Program-made: the position numbers and the translations under genes
Shown here: piece by piece, positions 6,453 to 14,550 of the stretch
Position numbering within the stretch: the stretch's first letter is position 1
Layout: every line of letters starts with the position of its first letter
The notes under the pieces: model-generated
Database searches by the model: none
Told to the model about the DNA's origin: nothing
The model's input: the letters and a program-made list of their open reading frames with translations, nothing else
From: Gammaproteobacteria bacterium
Lineage (GTDB): Bacteria > Pseudomonadota > Gammaproteobacteria > Immundisolibacterales > Immundisolibacteraceae
NCBI GenBank assembly: GCA_003645395.1
Contig: QNFC01000020.1
Coordinates: 1 to 14,622 of the forward strand
DNA: 14,622 bases
Direction: 5' to 3'

Positions 6453-7667
6453 TTAAAATTGATAACCGATGCCCAGGTTGAACCCTTCGTTATCATCCTT
6501 GCCAGTGGGTGCATCCAGGTCTATCCAGTCAAGCTTAATTACCACTTGTTCTATCGGCCAGTAGTTTACCCCCAGATCGGTTTGTTCATATTCAGTGTCA
6601 AAACTCGATCCGGCATCATTATCCCATCTGGAATGGCGGGTAAACACTCCCCATTTCTGATTGATGCGGTAGGAAGGCTCAACGAACCAACCATCTTGTT
6701 TATCCCGTCCTTTGGCCTTTGCATCGCGGCTATCGATGTCCCAATCAGCGTAGAGGGCGCGCAACCCAAACGGCCCATGGTTGTAAACAATGTGAGTTTC
6801 CCAGAGCATGGCCTGGGCTTTATCGGTCGATGAATCGCCCTGGGTCATATCGCCCTGATACTGAACCGTTGCTGCTAACTCTAGCCCGGGCATGCCGGTG
6901 TATTTTACTCTGGCAGTCGCGGCACCGTCATCGGCAGCGGCCTTGCTCGCTTTTTGTCGTCCATCTCGCGGTTTGTAGGTAAAAACCCCGTTCTTCTCCG
7001 CCTTTAGGCCAGAGTGAAGTGCCAGGTCGTAGCTAAAACCTTCACTGAATTCACCACTGAACATCACTCCTGCCTCCCACCAAGTGGAGGGAATAATATT
7101 CTTCTCAACGTTATTCCGTTCAACTCCGTAAAAAGTGTTTGGTTCATGGGTCTGGTTAAGGATTCCAACGGGGAGCAGAAACACACCACCGGCTACCCGG
7201 TTTGAATCATTAATATCGTATTCGATATAGGCCTGTTCAACTTCAACCTCACCATTTTTTCCGTCTCCAGCGACGTTATGCTCGATTTCAATTTCAGAGA
7301 AAAAGCGTAATTCGTCAGTAAACTGGTGCCCAAAAAATAGTACAAAACGATGTAAATCGATTTCTTTTTTCTCGTCAGTATTGTTCCAGTGGAGCTCACC
7401 ATACCCGCCGATAGTTGTTCTTTCCGCCCATTGCGCAAGTTGTGACGAGGCGCTGTTTTCCACCTGTTCGACTATGGTTTCCTGTACTACAACGATCTCT
7501 TCCTGATTTACTGCTATTTCGTTCTGCTGATTTTCCAGCTGCTCAATTCGTTGTAGAGCTTCATTAAGCATCGCTTTTAAATCGTCGAGTTCATCTGCTT
7601 GAACAGAAACGCCGGACACCGCAAGCAGTGCCATGAAGGCCCAGCGTGAGTAGGTTTTTTGAAACAT
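6453..7667 (-). CDS. Outer-membrane porin with N-terminal coiled coil
   Basis: This 404-residue protein begins with a signal peptide (cleavage likely after Val-Gln-Ala at residues 22-24). A predicted coiled coil follows at about 25-70, with heptad-like Leu/Ile and many Glu/Gln, as in porins that trimerise or contact peptidoglycan. From about residue 85 alternating polar/aromatic strands such as TTIGGYGELHWNN run to the C-terminal GIGYQF, ending in the Phe typical of BAM-inserted barrels. It resembles the OprO/OprP-like and LbtU siderophore-porin groups, but the substrate cannot be read from sequence. An AGAGGA ribosome site lies upstream of the ATG at 7667. It is the first gene of a probable three-gene unit with the FMN-binding and PepSY proteins. 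Confidence 0.85.
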   Translation of the reverse strand: MFQKTYSRWAFMALLAVSGVSVQADELDDLKAMLNEALQRIEQLENQQNEIAVNQEEIVVVQETIVEQVENSASSQLAQWAERTTIGGYGELHWNNTDEKKEIDLHRFVLFFGHQFTDELRFFSEIEIEHNVAGDGKNGEVEVEQAYIEYDINDSNRVAGGVFLLPVGILNQTHEPNTFYGVERNNVEKNIIPSTWWEAGVMFSGEFSEGFSYDLALHSGLKAEKNGVFTYKPRDGRQKASKAAADDGAATARVKYTGMPGLELAATVQYQGDMTQGDSSTDKAQAMLWETHIVYNHGPFGLRALYADWDIDSRDAKAKGRDKQDGWFVEPSYRINQKWGVFTRHSRWDNDAGSSFDTEYEQTDLGVNYWPIEQVVIKLDWIDLDAPTGKDDNEGFNLGIGYQF

Positions 7668-7784
7668 TGTTTATCCTCTTGCAATGGTCTTACCCGCGAG
7701 TGTTGAATCTGTTCAAACTGGCAGTAAGGTTAGAAGTAAAGCGAGAGATGATAATATATCAAATAACAATGAGTCGTATTAATA

Positions 7785-7803
7785 TTAACTATGTCTTAGT
7801 TAA
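7785..7803. repeat. AT-rich inverted repeat in the hemL-porin gap
   Basis: TTAACTA (7785-7791) and TAGTTAA (7797-7803) are perfect inverted copies around a 5-base loop. The 155-base gap separates hemL from the porin, both read leftward, so it must hold the porin promoter and any hemL end signal. No GC-rich stem with a T-tract is present. The repeat is 118 bases before the porin start and could be a regulator site or a weak RNA hairpin. Confidence 0.45.
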
Positions 7804-7822
7804 CAGCTTCAAACACTGCTCC

Positions 7823-9106
7823 TTATAACCGTTGGAACACGCTATCCATTGCTCGCAAGGTTAAACGGATTTCTTCTTCGGTATGGGCGGCACTAAGAAA
7901 CCCGGTTTCATAGGCTGACGGGGCGAGATATACGCCTTCTTGCAACAACAGGTGAAAGAATTTTGCATAGCGGTCGGTGTCACTGGCACAGGCTCCAGCA
8001 AAATCAAAAATTGCTGACGCATCCGTAAAAAATAGCCCGAACATGGTACCAACCTGGTTAACAACCAGTGGAATAGCCCGTTTCTGCGCTAGTTGACGAA
8101 TTCCGGTGATGAGTATTTCAGTTGTTTTTACTATTTCGTCAAATTGGCCTGGACGGCGCAACAAGTCGAGGGTCGTGAGTCCTGCGGCCGTTGCTAACGG
8201 GTTACCTGACAGGGTCCCAGCTTGATAAACAGGTCCTACCGGCGCTAGTTGTTGCATTATCTCAGTACGCCCCCCAAACGCCCCAACTGGTAATCCTCCT
8301 CCGATTACTTTGCCCAGGGTGGTTAAGTCGGGCATGACGCCGTACAGCGTCTGGGCGCCGCCAATCGCTACGCGAAACCCACACATCACCTCATCAAAAA
8401 TAAGCACGACGCCGTGAGCGTCACAGAGGTTACGGAGTGCAGTCAGGAAGCCTGGTTGGGGTGGGATACAACCCATATTGCCAGCAACGGGTTCCACAAT
8501 AATGCAGGCAATTTGATCACCCTGCTCAGAGAGTAGCTGCTCAGTTGCCGCAATGTCGTTAAAAGGTAAGGTAAGGGTTAAGTTAGCCAACGCTGCTGGC
8601 ACACCTGGCGATGAAGGTACCCCAAGAGTTAATGCCCCTGAACCCGCCTTGACTAACAGGCTATCGGCGTGGCCGTGATAGCAGCCTTCGAATTTGATAA
8701 TTTTATCTCGGCCAGTGAACCCTCGTGCCAGTCGGATAGCGCTCATGGTCGCCTCAGTGCCCGAATTAACCAGACGAATCTGCTCGACGGATGGCACCAT
8801 TTCAACCAGTAGTTCTGCCAGGTCAACTTCTGCCGTTGTCGGCGCACCAAACGAAGTACCAAGCACCGCAGCAGCAGTAACGGCGTCAACCACGTCCGGG
8901 TGAGCATGGCCCATAATCATCGGTCCCCACGAGCAGACATAATCGATATAGCTCTTTCCGCGGGTATCGAACATTCTGGCGCCGGCGGCGTGGTGAATAA
9001 ACAATGGCTCACCTCCTACGCCGTTAAAAGCCCTTACGGGTGAGTTAACGCCGCCAGGAATTACCTCGCAAGCACGTTGATAAAGGGCGTGGTCTTCACT
9101 GGTCAT
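7823..9106 (-). CDS. hemL: Glutamate-1-semialdehyde 2,1-aminomutase
   Basis: This PLP enzyme turns glutamate-1-semialdehyde into 5-aminolevulinate, the C5 route to heme and other tetrapyrroles. The 427-residue length matches the family (426 in E. coli). PLP-binding features are NSGTEAT (114-120), the DEVMCGFRV loop with Asp238, and Lys266 in TTLGKVIGGG. The N-terminal IPGGVNSPVRAF is a family hallmark. A GGAG ribosome site lies 6 bases before the ATG. It begins 77 bases after thiE. The thiD-thiE-hemL order is also found in Pseudomonas, so linkage rather than a thiamine function explains its place. Confidence 0.98.
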   Translation of the reverse strand: MTSEDHALYQRACEVIPGGVNSPVRAFNGVGGEPLFIHHAAGARMFDTRGKSYIDYVCSWGPMIMGHAHPDVVDAVTAAAVLGTSFGAPTTAEVDLAELLVEMVPSVEQIRLVNSGTEATMSAIRLARGFTGRDKIIKFEGCYHGHADSLLVKAGSGALTLGVPSSPGVPAALANLTLTLPFNDIAATEQLLSEQGDQIACIIVEPVAGNMGCIPPQPGFLTALRNLCDAHGVVLIFDEVMCGFRVAIGGAQTLYGVMPDLTTLGKVIGGGLPVGAFGGRTEIMQQLAPVGPVYQAGTLSGNPLATAAGLTTLDLLRRPGQFDEIVKTTEILITGIRQLAQKRAIPLVVNQVGTMFGLFFTDASAIFDFAGACASDTDRYAKFFHLLLQEGVYLAPSAYETGFLSAAHTEEEIRLTLRAMDSVFQRL

Positions 9107-9183
9107 AAATAACTCCGATTATCTTGATTCGTAGTGTGTGATGAAAATTACTGAATGACGTTGAACCTTGCGGAACAACTGTT

Positions 9184-9819
9184 TCACAAATTTTCCATCT
9201 GCTCACATAGTTTCCGTGCGGCGATTTCACTGTCGGGAACAGAAAACAGCCCCCCGATTACGGCAACAGCGTCAACGCCTGCTAACCGAAGCGTTCTGGT
9301 ATTGCCTGCGGTGATACCGCCGATACCGACAATGGGAATGGTTAACTGTCGGCGCGCCTGGCGAATCTGCGCTACCGTCACATAACGCTCTCCAGGTTTG
9401 GTTGTCGAGGGGAAGCAACGACCAAAGGCGACGTAATCAGCGCCCTGCTGTTGAGCCCGTGTGGCCAGTGTGAGCTGGTTGTAGCAGGAAACACCGATTA
9501 ATTTAGCTTCACCCAAATGCGCACGTGCAACTGCCAACTGATCATCATCTTCTCCCAGGTGGACACCCTGCGCACCGACTATCGCAGCCAGTTTATAGTC
9601 ATCATTAACAATAAACGTCGCCCCCCGGTCGTGACATAACTCTGCGAGTAGTTGAGCCTGTTGACGACGTTTTCCCTGGTCTCTGCTTTTATCCCGGTAT
9701 TGCAATGTCGTGGCGCCACCGGCAAGCACCGCCGCAGCACGTGACTGCAATTCACTATCTATAGTGACTGAGGTATCAATGATTGCGTAGAGACCAGAAA
9801 TGATCGGCATTTCCTTCAT
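9184..9819 (-). CDS. thiE: Thiamine-phosphate synthase
   Basis: This enzyme joins HMP-pyrophosphate and the thiazole phosphate to give thiamine phosphate. From the ATG at 9819 the protein has 212 residues. Visible TIM-barrel motifs in order are GLYAIID, LQYRDKS, FIVNDD, GVHLGEDD (metal and pyrophosphate binding), GRCFPSTTK and GIGGI (phosphate binding). The 9819 ATG overlaps the thiD stop as ATGA, a classic coupling signal, and fits family N-termini. An upstream ATG at 9843 with AAGGG nearby would add eight residues and cannot be excluded. It works directly downstream of ThiD, whose product supplies one substrate. Confidence 0.95.
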   Translation of the reverse strand: MKEMPIISGLYAIIDTSVTIDSELQSRAAAVLAGGATTLQYRDKSRDQGKRRQQAQLLAELCHDRGATFIVNDDYKLAAIVGAQGVHLGEDDDQLAVARAHLGEAKLIGVSCYNQLTLATRAQQQGADYVAFGRCFPSTTKPGERYVTVAQIRQARRQLTIPIVGIGGITAGNTRTLRLAGVDAVAVIGGLFSVPDSEIAARKLCEQMENL

Positions 9820-10598
9820 GAAATCAACCGTCTTGGTAGCCATTGGCCCTTACCTGGCCGACTGGCCCGCTCCAAGCTATTCCAGGTATAGGTCTGTGCG
9901 GTAATGACGGCCTGTTCCAGGCCATTACCCCGGGCCAACCCGGCTGCGATAGCACTTGCAAGCGTGCAGCCACTACCGTGGTAAGAGTATGGGAGCCTGG
10001 GCCACTCTCGTGCTAACGGCGGTTGGTTGGGGCGATAGAGGGTATTTGTCACGTCTGGGGTATCTGCGTGAGTGCCTGTAACCAGTACTGCTTTGCAGCC
10101 GGTGGCTAACAACATTGCCACTGCTTCTTGTTGATCGGATTTACCGGTCAACTTTGCCAGTTCTTCAGTATTAGGCGTAATCACGGTGGCCATGGGAATT
10201 AATTCTTTTAATAGCCCGTGTGCCATCGATTCATCGCTGAGCGAGCTGCCGACTGTCGCCGCCAGAACAGGGTCGACGACCAGCGGTAAGTGCTTATTTT
10301 GTGTTGATAACTCAACTATAACCTGTAGGTTTTCCTGACTTGCAACCATACCAACTTTAATTACGGCGGGATTCATATCGGCAAAAATTCGTGAAGCCTC
10401 GGCAAACAAACTTTCGGCATGGACGGCTTGATAGCTATAGACCTGTTGAGTGTCTTGCTCGGTTAACGCGGTTACTATCGGCGTAGCGTGACACTGCCCC
10501 GCTGCTATCGCCTCGATATCTGCCTGAATGCCGGCGCCACCACTTGGATCGTGCCCACCAAAACAAAGCACTACAGGGATTAACTGATCAGCAATCAT
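9816..10598 (-). CDS. thiD: HMP / HMP-phosphate kinase
   Basis: This ribokinase-fold enzyme phosphorylates hydroxymethylpyrimidine and its monophosphate to the pyrophosphate used by ThiE. The 260 residues match the usual length. Motifs are GGHDPSGGAGIQAD (about 14-27), TALTEQDT where TALTxQNT is usual, DPVLAATVGSSL in mid-protein, and the catalytic/anion-hole GSGCTLASAIAAGLA near the C-terminus. It starts five bases after the mnmE stop with little ribosome-site signal, suggesting coupling to mnmE translation. No thiamine riboswitch can fit in front of it, so any thiamine control must act elsewhere. Confidence 0.96.
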   Translation of the reverse strand: MIADQLIPVVLCFGGHDPSGGAGIQADIEAIAAGQCHATPIVTALTEQDTQQVYSYQAVHAESLFAEASRIFADMNPAVIKVGMVASQENLQVIVELSTQNKHLPLVVDPVLAATVGSSLSDESMAHGLLKELIPMATVITPNTEELAKLTGKSDQQEAVAMLLATGCKAVLVTGTHADTPDVTNTLYRPNQPPLAREWPRLPYSYHGSGCTLASAIAAGLARGNGLEQAVITAQTYTWNSLERASRPGKGQWLPRRLIS

Positions 10599-10603
10599 CT
10601 AAG

Positions 10604-11956
10604 TTATTTACCAATACAAAAGCTACTAAAAATTTTGCCCAGCAGATCGTCACTGGTTACTTCACCGGTAATTTCACCCAACGCCTGCTGCGCGTTGCGT
10701 AACTCCTCAGCTAACAACTCACCGGCACCATAGTTTCTCAGTGCACCACGCCCCGCAGAGGCTGCCTGACTGGCTTTTAACAACGCATCCAAATGACGAC
10801 GGCGAGCGATAACCAGCCCCTCCTCTTCCGGACGAAACCCCGCCGCAGCGGCTATCTCTGCTCGGAGCAAGTCCAGTCCTTCACCGGTTTTGGCCGACAG
10901 GTAGACTTGAACGTTTTCTCCATCGCGAACGACTTTGGCAGGGTGATGCTCTATGTCTATTTTATTGATAATGGATATCTGTCTGAGTTTTTTGGGTAGC
11001 TGGTGAACCAGGTCCTGTACAGGCGCGAGTGAAGCTGATGAAGCGCCTTCTTCGCTGACAACGAGCAGTAAATCGGCGTCTCCGATCGCCTGCTCAGCCA
11101 ACGCTATACCAGCTTGTTCTACTGGATCGTCTGAGACTCGAAGCCCCGCCGTGTCAATAATTTCCACTGGCAACCCATCAATTAGCAGGCTTTCGTGTAA
11201 CAGGTCGCGAGTAGTGCCGGCAATATCCGTGACAATGGCTCGCTGCTGGCCAACCAGGGCGTTTAGCAAGGTCGATTTACCCACGTTAGCAGGTCCGCTT
11301 ATAACAGCCCGGATGCCGTCCCTCAGCAACTGGCCCTGCTGTGCAGAATCTAAAAGGTCAGCGATTGAGATCTCAAGGGTGTCCAGTTGCTGGATAACCC
11401 TTTTGTCTGCCAGAAAATCGACCTCTTCGTCAGGAAAATCGAGCGCCGCTTCTATAAAGACACGCAGTTCAATCAACTCTTTGACCAGCGAGTGAATCCG
11501 AGAAGAAAAATCACCTTGCAGCATACGGTGCGCGGCACGGGCTGCCTGGGTGCTTGTAGCATCAATTAAGTCGGCGATAGCTTCTGCTTGTGCCAAATCC
11601 AGACGGTCATTTAAAAATGCGCGCTGGCTAAACTCTCCGGGCTCAGCTAATCGCGCACCAAGGCGTGTAGCACGGCTGAGCAACATGTCGACCACGACCG
11701 GGCTACCGTGACATTGAAATTCGGCGACATCCTCGCCGGTAAAGGAATTTGGTGCAGCAAAGAATAGCAGCAGACCGCTGTCGATGACTTCGTCGGCGCT
11801 ATCCCGAAAGGTGCGTAATACCGATTGACGAGCTGGAGGGACAGCTCCTGCTATCTGCGCGGTAATGGCCGCTGTGGCAGGACCCGACAGGCGCACAATG
11901 GCCACACCTCCCCGTCCGGGCGGTGTGGCCCTGGCTACGATAGTATCTGCCGCCAT
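10604..11956 (-). CDS. mnmE: tRNA modification GTPase MnmE
   Basis: MnmE with MnmG makes the cmnm5 modification of the wobble uridine in certain tRNAs. The 450 residues show the folate-binding N-terminal domain (DTIVARATPPGRGGVAIVR) and a helical domain. The inserted G domain has G1 GPANVGKS (221-228), G2 around TDIAGTTRD (243-251), G3 DTAGL (268-272), G4 NKID (331-334) and a SAKTGEG G5. The C-terminus ends CIGK with the conserved Cys447. No strong ribosome site precedes the ATG at 11956. It lies 49 bases after yidC, the usual order near the replication origin. Confidence 0.98.
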   Translation of the reverse strand: MAADTIVARATPPGRGGVAIVRLSGPATAAITAQIAGAVPPARQSVLRTFRDSADEVIDSGLLLFFAAPNSFTGEDVAEFQCHGSPVVVDMLLSRATRLGARLAEPGEFSQRAFLNDRLDLAQAEAIADLIDATSTQAARAAHRMLQGDFSSRIHSLVKELIELRVFIEAALDFPDEEVDFLADKRVIQQLDTLEISIADLLDSAQQGQLLRDGIRAVISGPANVGKSTLLNALVGQQRAIVTDIAGTTRDLLHESLLIDGLPVEIIDTAGLRVSDDPVEQAGIALAEQAIGDADLLLVVSEEGASSASLAPVQDLVHQLPKKLRQISIINKIDIEHHPAKVVRDGENVQVYLSAKTGEGLDLLRAEIAAAAGFRPEEEGLVIARRRHLDALLKASQAASAGRGALRNYGAGELLAEELRNAQQALGEITGEVTSDDLLGKIFSSFCIGK

Positions 11957-12005
11957 CTGTGATGCCTGTGTGTACGACCGTTGGGTCGAGCATTGCCTAG
12001 AGGGG

Positions 12006-13637
12006 TTATGGTGCCGCGTATTTTTGCGTGATGTGCCACTGCTGCAGGATAGACAAAATATTATTGACTACCCAATAGAGCACCAGGCCAGCAGGGAAGG
12101 TAAGAAAAAAGAAGGTAAAAACAATGGGCATCGCCATCATTACCTTTTGTTGTATCGGGTCAAGCTGTGAGGGGTTCAGGCGCTGCTGTATAAGCATACT
12201 CACACCCATTATGATGGGTAGCACGTAGTAGGGGTCAGACTGAGATAAATCTTTGATCCAGAGTACAAAAGGGGCCTGGCGTAATTCAACGCTTTCTAAC
12301 AGAACCCAGTAAAGAGCAATAAAAACAGGGATTTGAATCAAAATTGGCAAACAGCCGCCTAGTGGATTAATTTTTTCGGTTCGATAGAGCTCCATCATCT
12401 TCTGGTTAAGCACAGTTTTGTCATCCGCGTAAGCTTCACGCAGCGCGACCATTTTCGGCTGTACACCTTTCATTTTCGCCATCGATCGATAACCAATTGC
12501 TGAAAGCGGGAAAAAGATCGCTTTCAGAATCACGGTAACCCCGATAATTGCCCAGCCCCAGTTACCAAAAAGACCATGCAACCATTTCAACACCCAAAAC
12601 ACCGGTTGAGCGAGGAAAGTCAGCATTCCAAAATCCGTGGTGAGTTCTAAACCGGGAGAGATTTTCTCAAGTCGGTACTGCTCTTTTGGCCCGACATAGA
12701 GTGTCGCCGTTTCGAACACCTGGCCTCCGGGAGCAACTGTTTGACTTTCACCAAGACTGCCGATTACAAAGCGGCTGGCATCGAGTTCTTTGGTGTAGAA
12801 CTGTTCTGGGTGCTCGGGTACAAGCGCAGCGACAAAATAATGCTCGAGCATCGCAACCCAACCGTTGTCAGTCTGCACAGACATCCGCTCTTCGGCAATG
12901 TCCTCATAGCTGACTTTATTGTATTTGTCCTCTGCTGTGTAAAAGGCAGTACCTTCATAGGAGGCTGGAGCGAAAAACGATCGTTTTGCGCCGTCTCCCG
13001 GCGTTCGGAGTAGCTGATTATAAAAACGGCCTTGCCAAGGTTGGTCTGTGTTGTTAATTAAGGTGGTCAGGGTTTCTATTTGATAACCACCCCGGCTAAA
13101 TGTTAATTTTCGTTGTAACTCCAGGCCATTCTGCAAACGAGCCGTTGCAATAAGCTCGACCTGGTCTTCACTTTCCTTTAGTGAATAGTCACTAGCCTCG
13201 ATATCAAAGAGCGTCTTGTGATTAGGTGCACTTTTATTTTGGGGGTTAGCGACGGCACCGGACTGAACATAAAATTGGTGGTTGAAGTCATTATCAAACA
13301 TCACTGTCAAATCGTCAGGATCCTGTAACGATACAGGGTAGTTCTTTAACCAGATCTTGCGTGGCATCGCCCCCCTGGTATCGACCTCGACAATCAGAGT
13401 GTCTGTCTCAACAGTGATTAATTCGGATGCTTGAGCATTTGGCGTTGCAGCTACAACTTCGCCAGGAAGTCGGCTTAGCTCGGCGGTCGTATTTTCAGTT
13501 TCGACAAGAGGAGCAGGAAACTCTTCCTGTTGGGCGATCTCGACGTGTTGTGGTTGATTATCTTGTTGCCAGTTCTGCCATATTTGCAGTAACAAAAAAG
13601 CCAAGATGACGAACAGAATTAGTCGAATGGTTTCCAT
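12006..13637 (-). CDS. yidC: Membrane protein insertase YidC
   Basis: YidC inserts and folds inner-membrane proteins, alone or with SecYEG. The 543 residues contain an N-terminal membrane helix (about 3-20), the large periplasmic domain (about 50-330), and the five-helix Oxa1-type insertase domain from about residue 338. Conserved pieces include YRSMAKMKGVQPKM, NPLGGCLPILIQIPVF, SVELRQAPF and the terminal LYWVVNNILSILQQW. The groove position aligned with E. coli Arg366 appears to be Lys (ILKAIFFPL), as in pseudomonads. The ATG at 13637 fits family N-termini (METIRL); an ATG two codons earlier (13643) is equally open. The gap to yidD is about 40 bases. Confidence 0.98.
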   Translation of the reverse strand: METIRLILFVILAFLLLQIWQNWQQDNQPQHVEIAQQEEFPAPLVETENTTAELSRLPGEVVAATPNAQASELITVETDTLIVEVDTRGAMPRKIWLKNYPVSLQDPDDLTVMFDNDFNHQFYVQSGAVANPQNKSAPNHKTLFDIEASDYSLKESEDQVELIATARLQNGLELQRKLTFSRGGYQIETLTTLINNTDQPWQGRFYNQLLRTPGDGAKRSFFAPASYEGTAFYTAEDKYNKVSYEDIAEERMSVQTDNGWVAMLEHYFVAALVPEHPEQFYTKELDASRFVIGSLGESQTVAPGGQVFETATLYVGPKEQYRLEKISPGLELTTDFGMLTFLAQPVFWVLKWLHGLFGNWGWAIIGVTVILKAIFFPLSAIGYRSMAKMKGVQPKMVALREAYADDKTVLNQKMMELYRTEKINPLGGCLPILIQIPVFIALYWVLLESVELRQAPFVLWIKDLSQSDPYYVLPIIMGVSMLIQQRLNPSQLDPIQQKVMMAMPIVFTFFFLTFPAGLVLYWVVNNILSILQQWHITQKYAAP

Positions 13638-13676
13638 GTGCATCCAAGCAGTAGAAGTGGCTTATTCTCGGCTCAC

Positions 13677-13895
13677 TTATTTGGGGATTGGGTCGAGTCC
13701 ACCGGTGGACCAGGGGTGGCACCGCGATATTCGTTTTAAGGTGAACCACATGGCCTGAGTCGCTGAAAAGCGTTGCAGGCACTGTAAACAATAGTCAGAG
13801 CAGGTCGGAGTAAATCGACAGTTGTTGCCGAACCACGGACTAAGGAAGTAACGATAGCCAACTACCAAAACTGTTAAGATTCGTTTAGCTAGCAC
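13677..13895 (-). CDS. yidD: Membrane protein insertion efficiency factor YidD
   Basis: This small membrane-associated protein assists YidC-dependent insertion. The family core is complete: YRYFLSPWFGNNCRFTPTCSDY near the middle, with the conserved cysteines, and RCHPWSTGGLDPIP at the end. I chose the GTG at 13895 (72 residues). It overlaps the rnpA stop by 11 bases, has GGGA eight bases upstream and matches family N-termini. The frame is open to an ATG at 13970, but that would overlap rnpA by 86 bases and add 25 atypical residues. Its place between rnpA and yidC is the conserved order. Confidence 0.95.
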   Translation of the reverse strand: MLAKRILTVLVVGYRYFLSPWFGNNCRFTPTCSDYCLQCLQRFSATQAMWFTLKRISRCHPWSTGGLDPIPK

Positions 13896-14223
13896 CCAAT
13901 CGATCCCAAAGCTTAGATAACCGGCTCCCAATCTGAGCAAGTTTAAAATCGGTGATGTTTCGACGTGCAATTAATATCAAATCAACGTTCGGCAAACCAG
14001 ACCTGTGTGTTCTAAAACTCTCTCGAGCTCTACGGCGAATGCTATTTCGTTTTACCGCGAGACGCACATTTTTTTTGCTGATGACCATTCCTATCCGGGG
14101 ATGATCAAGCTGGTTTTCCTTAAAAAGTACTGTAAACGGCGAGACAACTATAGAAATCGGGTCGTTAAACACACGATCAAATTCGTGTCGATGAAGCAGC
14201 CGGTAGTCTCTTTTGAACGCCAA
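13885..14223 (-). CDS. rnpA: Ribonuclease P protein component
   Basis: The protein binds RNase P RNA and helps remove 5' leaders from pre-tRNAs. The 112 residues carry the basic signature KRNSIRRRARESFR (the RNR motif) and the central-cleft FKRDYRLL at the N-terminus. The start is TTG at 14223. An ATG five bases upstream (14228) is out of frame and no in-frame ATG or GTG exists nearby. No Shine-Dalgarno sequence is evident, so initiation may depend on coupling with rpmH, 44 bases upstream. Confidence 0.95.
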   Translation of the reverse strand: MAFKRDYRLLHRHEFDRVFNDPISIVVSPFTVLFKENQLDHPRIGMVISKKNVRLAVKRNSIRRRARESFRTHRSGLPNVDLILIARRNITDFKLAQIGSRLSKLWDRLGAS

Positions 14224-14267
14224 GCCATACGGCGTGATAACTGAATGTTTTGTGTGACTAAATTTGA

Positions 14268-14402
14268 TTATGGAATCAACTTTTTGCGGCCTTTGGCGCG
14301 GCGAGCGTTTATTACTTTGCGACCACCTATGGTACGCATTCGAGCGCGAAATCCATGGGTGCGGGCTCGTTTGATTCGACTGGGTTGAAATGTACGTTTC
14401 AT
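14268..14402 (-). CDS. rpmH: Ribosomal protein L34
   Basis: This complete 44-residue L34 of the large ribosomal subunit begins MKRTFQPS, continues through RARTHGFRARM, and ends with GRKKLIP before TAA at 14268-14270. The sequence is very basic, as expected. A TTGGA element seven bases before the ATG may be the ribosome site. It heads the leftward run rpmH-rnpA-yidD-yidC-mnmE that borders the replication origin in many gammaproteobacteria. Confidence 0.98.
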   Translation of the reverse strand: MKRTFQPSRIKRARTHGFRARMRTIGGRKVINARRAKGRKKLIP

Positions 14403-14466
14403 TAGAAATCCAACTTACTGAGGAAGCTTTACGGACCAGAAGTGATGGCCAAAAAAATGGATCGCA

Positions 14467-14495
14467 AGGCTACCCGAGCTACTGCTTTCAGTCAA
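14467..14495 (-). promoter_or_regulatory. Candidate sigma-70 promoter for rpmH
   Basis: On the minus strand TTGACT (14495-14490, five of six consensus bases) is followed after 17 bases by TAGCCT (14472-14467, three of six). This would place the transcript start near 14460, about 58 bases before the rpmH ATG. The -10 match is weak. Confidence 0.35.
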
Positions 14496-14534
14496 GATAT
14501 AATGGCCAATGCAGCCGGCGTCGGTTTATGCACT

Positions 14535-14550
14535 CCGGTATATACACCGG
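14535..14550. repeat. 16-bp inverted repeat upstream of rpmH
   Basis: CCGGT-ATATAC-ACCGG is a perfect 5-bp inverted repeat around a 6-base AT-rich centre, about 130 bases upstream of rpmH. The rest of 14403-14622 shows no ORF and no clear DnaA box. The site could bind a regulator or belong to the flank of an origin region to the right. Confidence 0.4.

Noticed and set aside
7750..7768. Possible Fur box upstream of the porin gene
   Set aside because: The best alignment to the 19-bp consensus matches only about 10 positions, which AT-richness alone can give.
7770..7781. TAATACGACTCA on the minus strand, identical to the first 12 bases of the T7 phage promoter
   Set aside because: The following bases do not match the required CTATAGGG part, and there are no phage genes, so this is chance in an AT-rich region.
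11972..11985. CGACC/GGTCG hairpin between yidC and mnmE as a terminator
   Set aside because: The stem is five base pairs with no T-tract on the minus strand.
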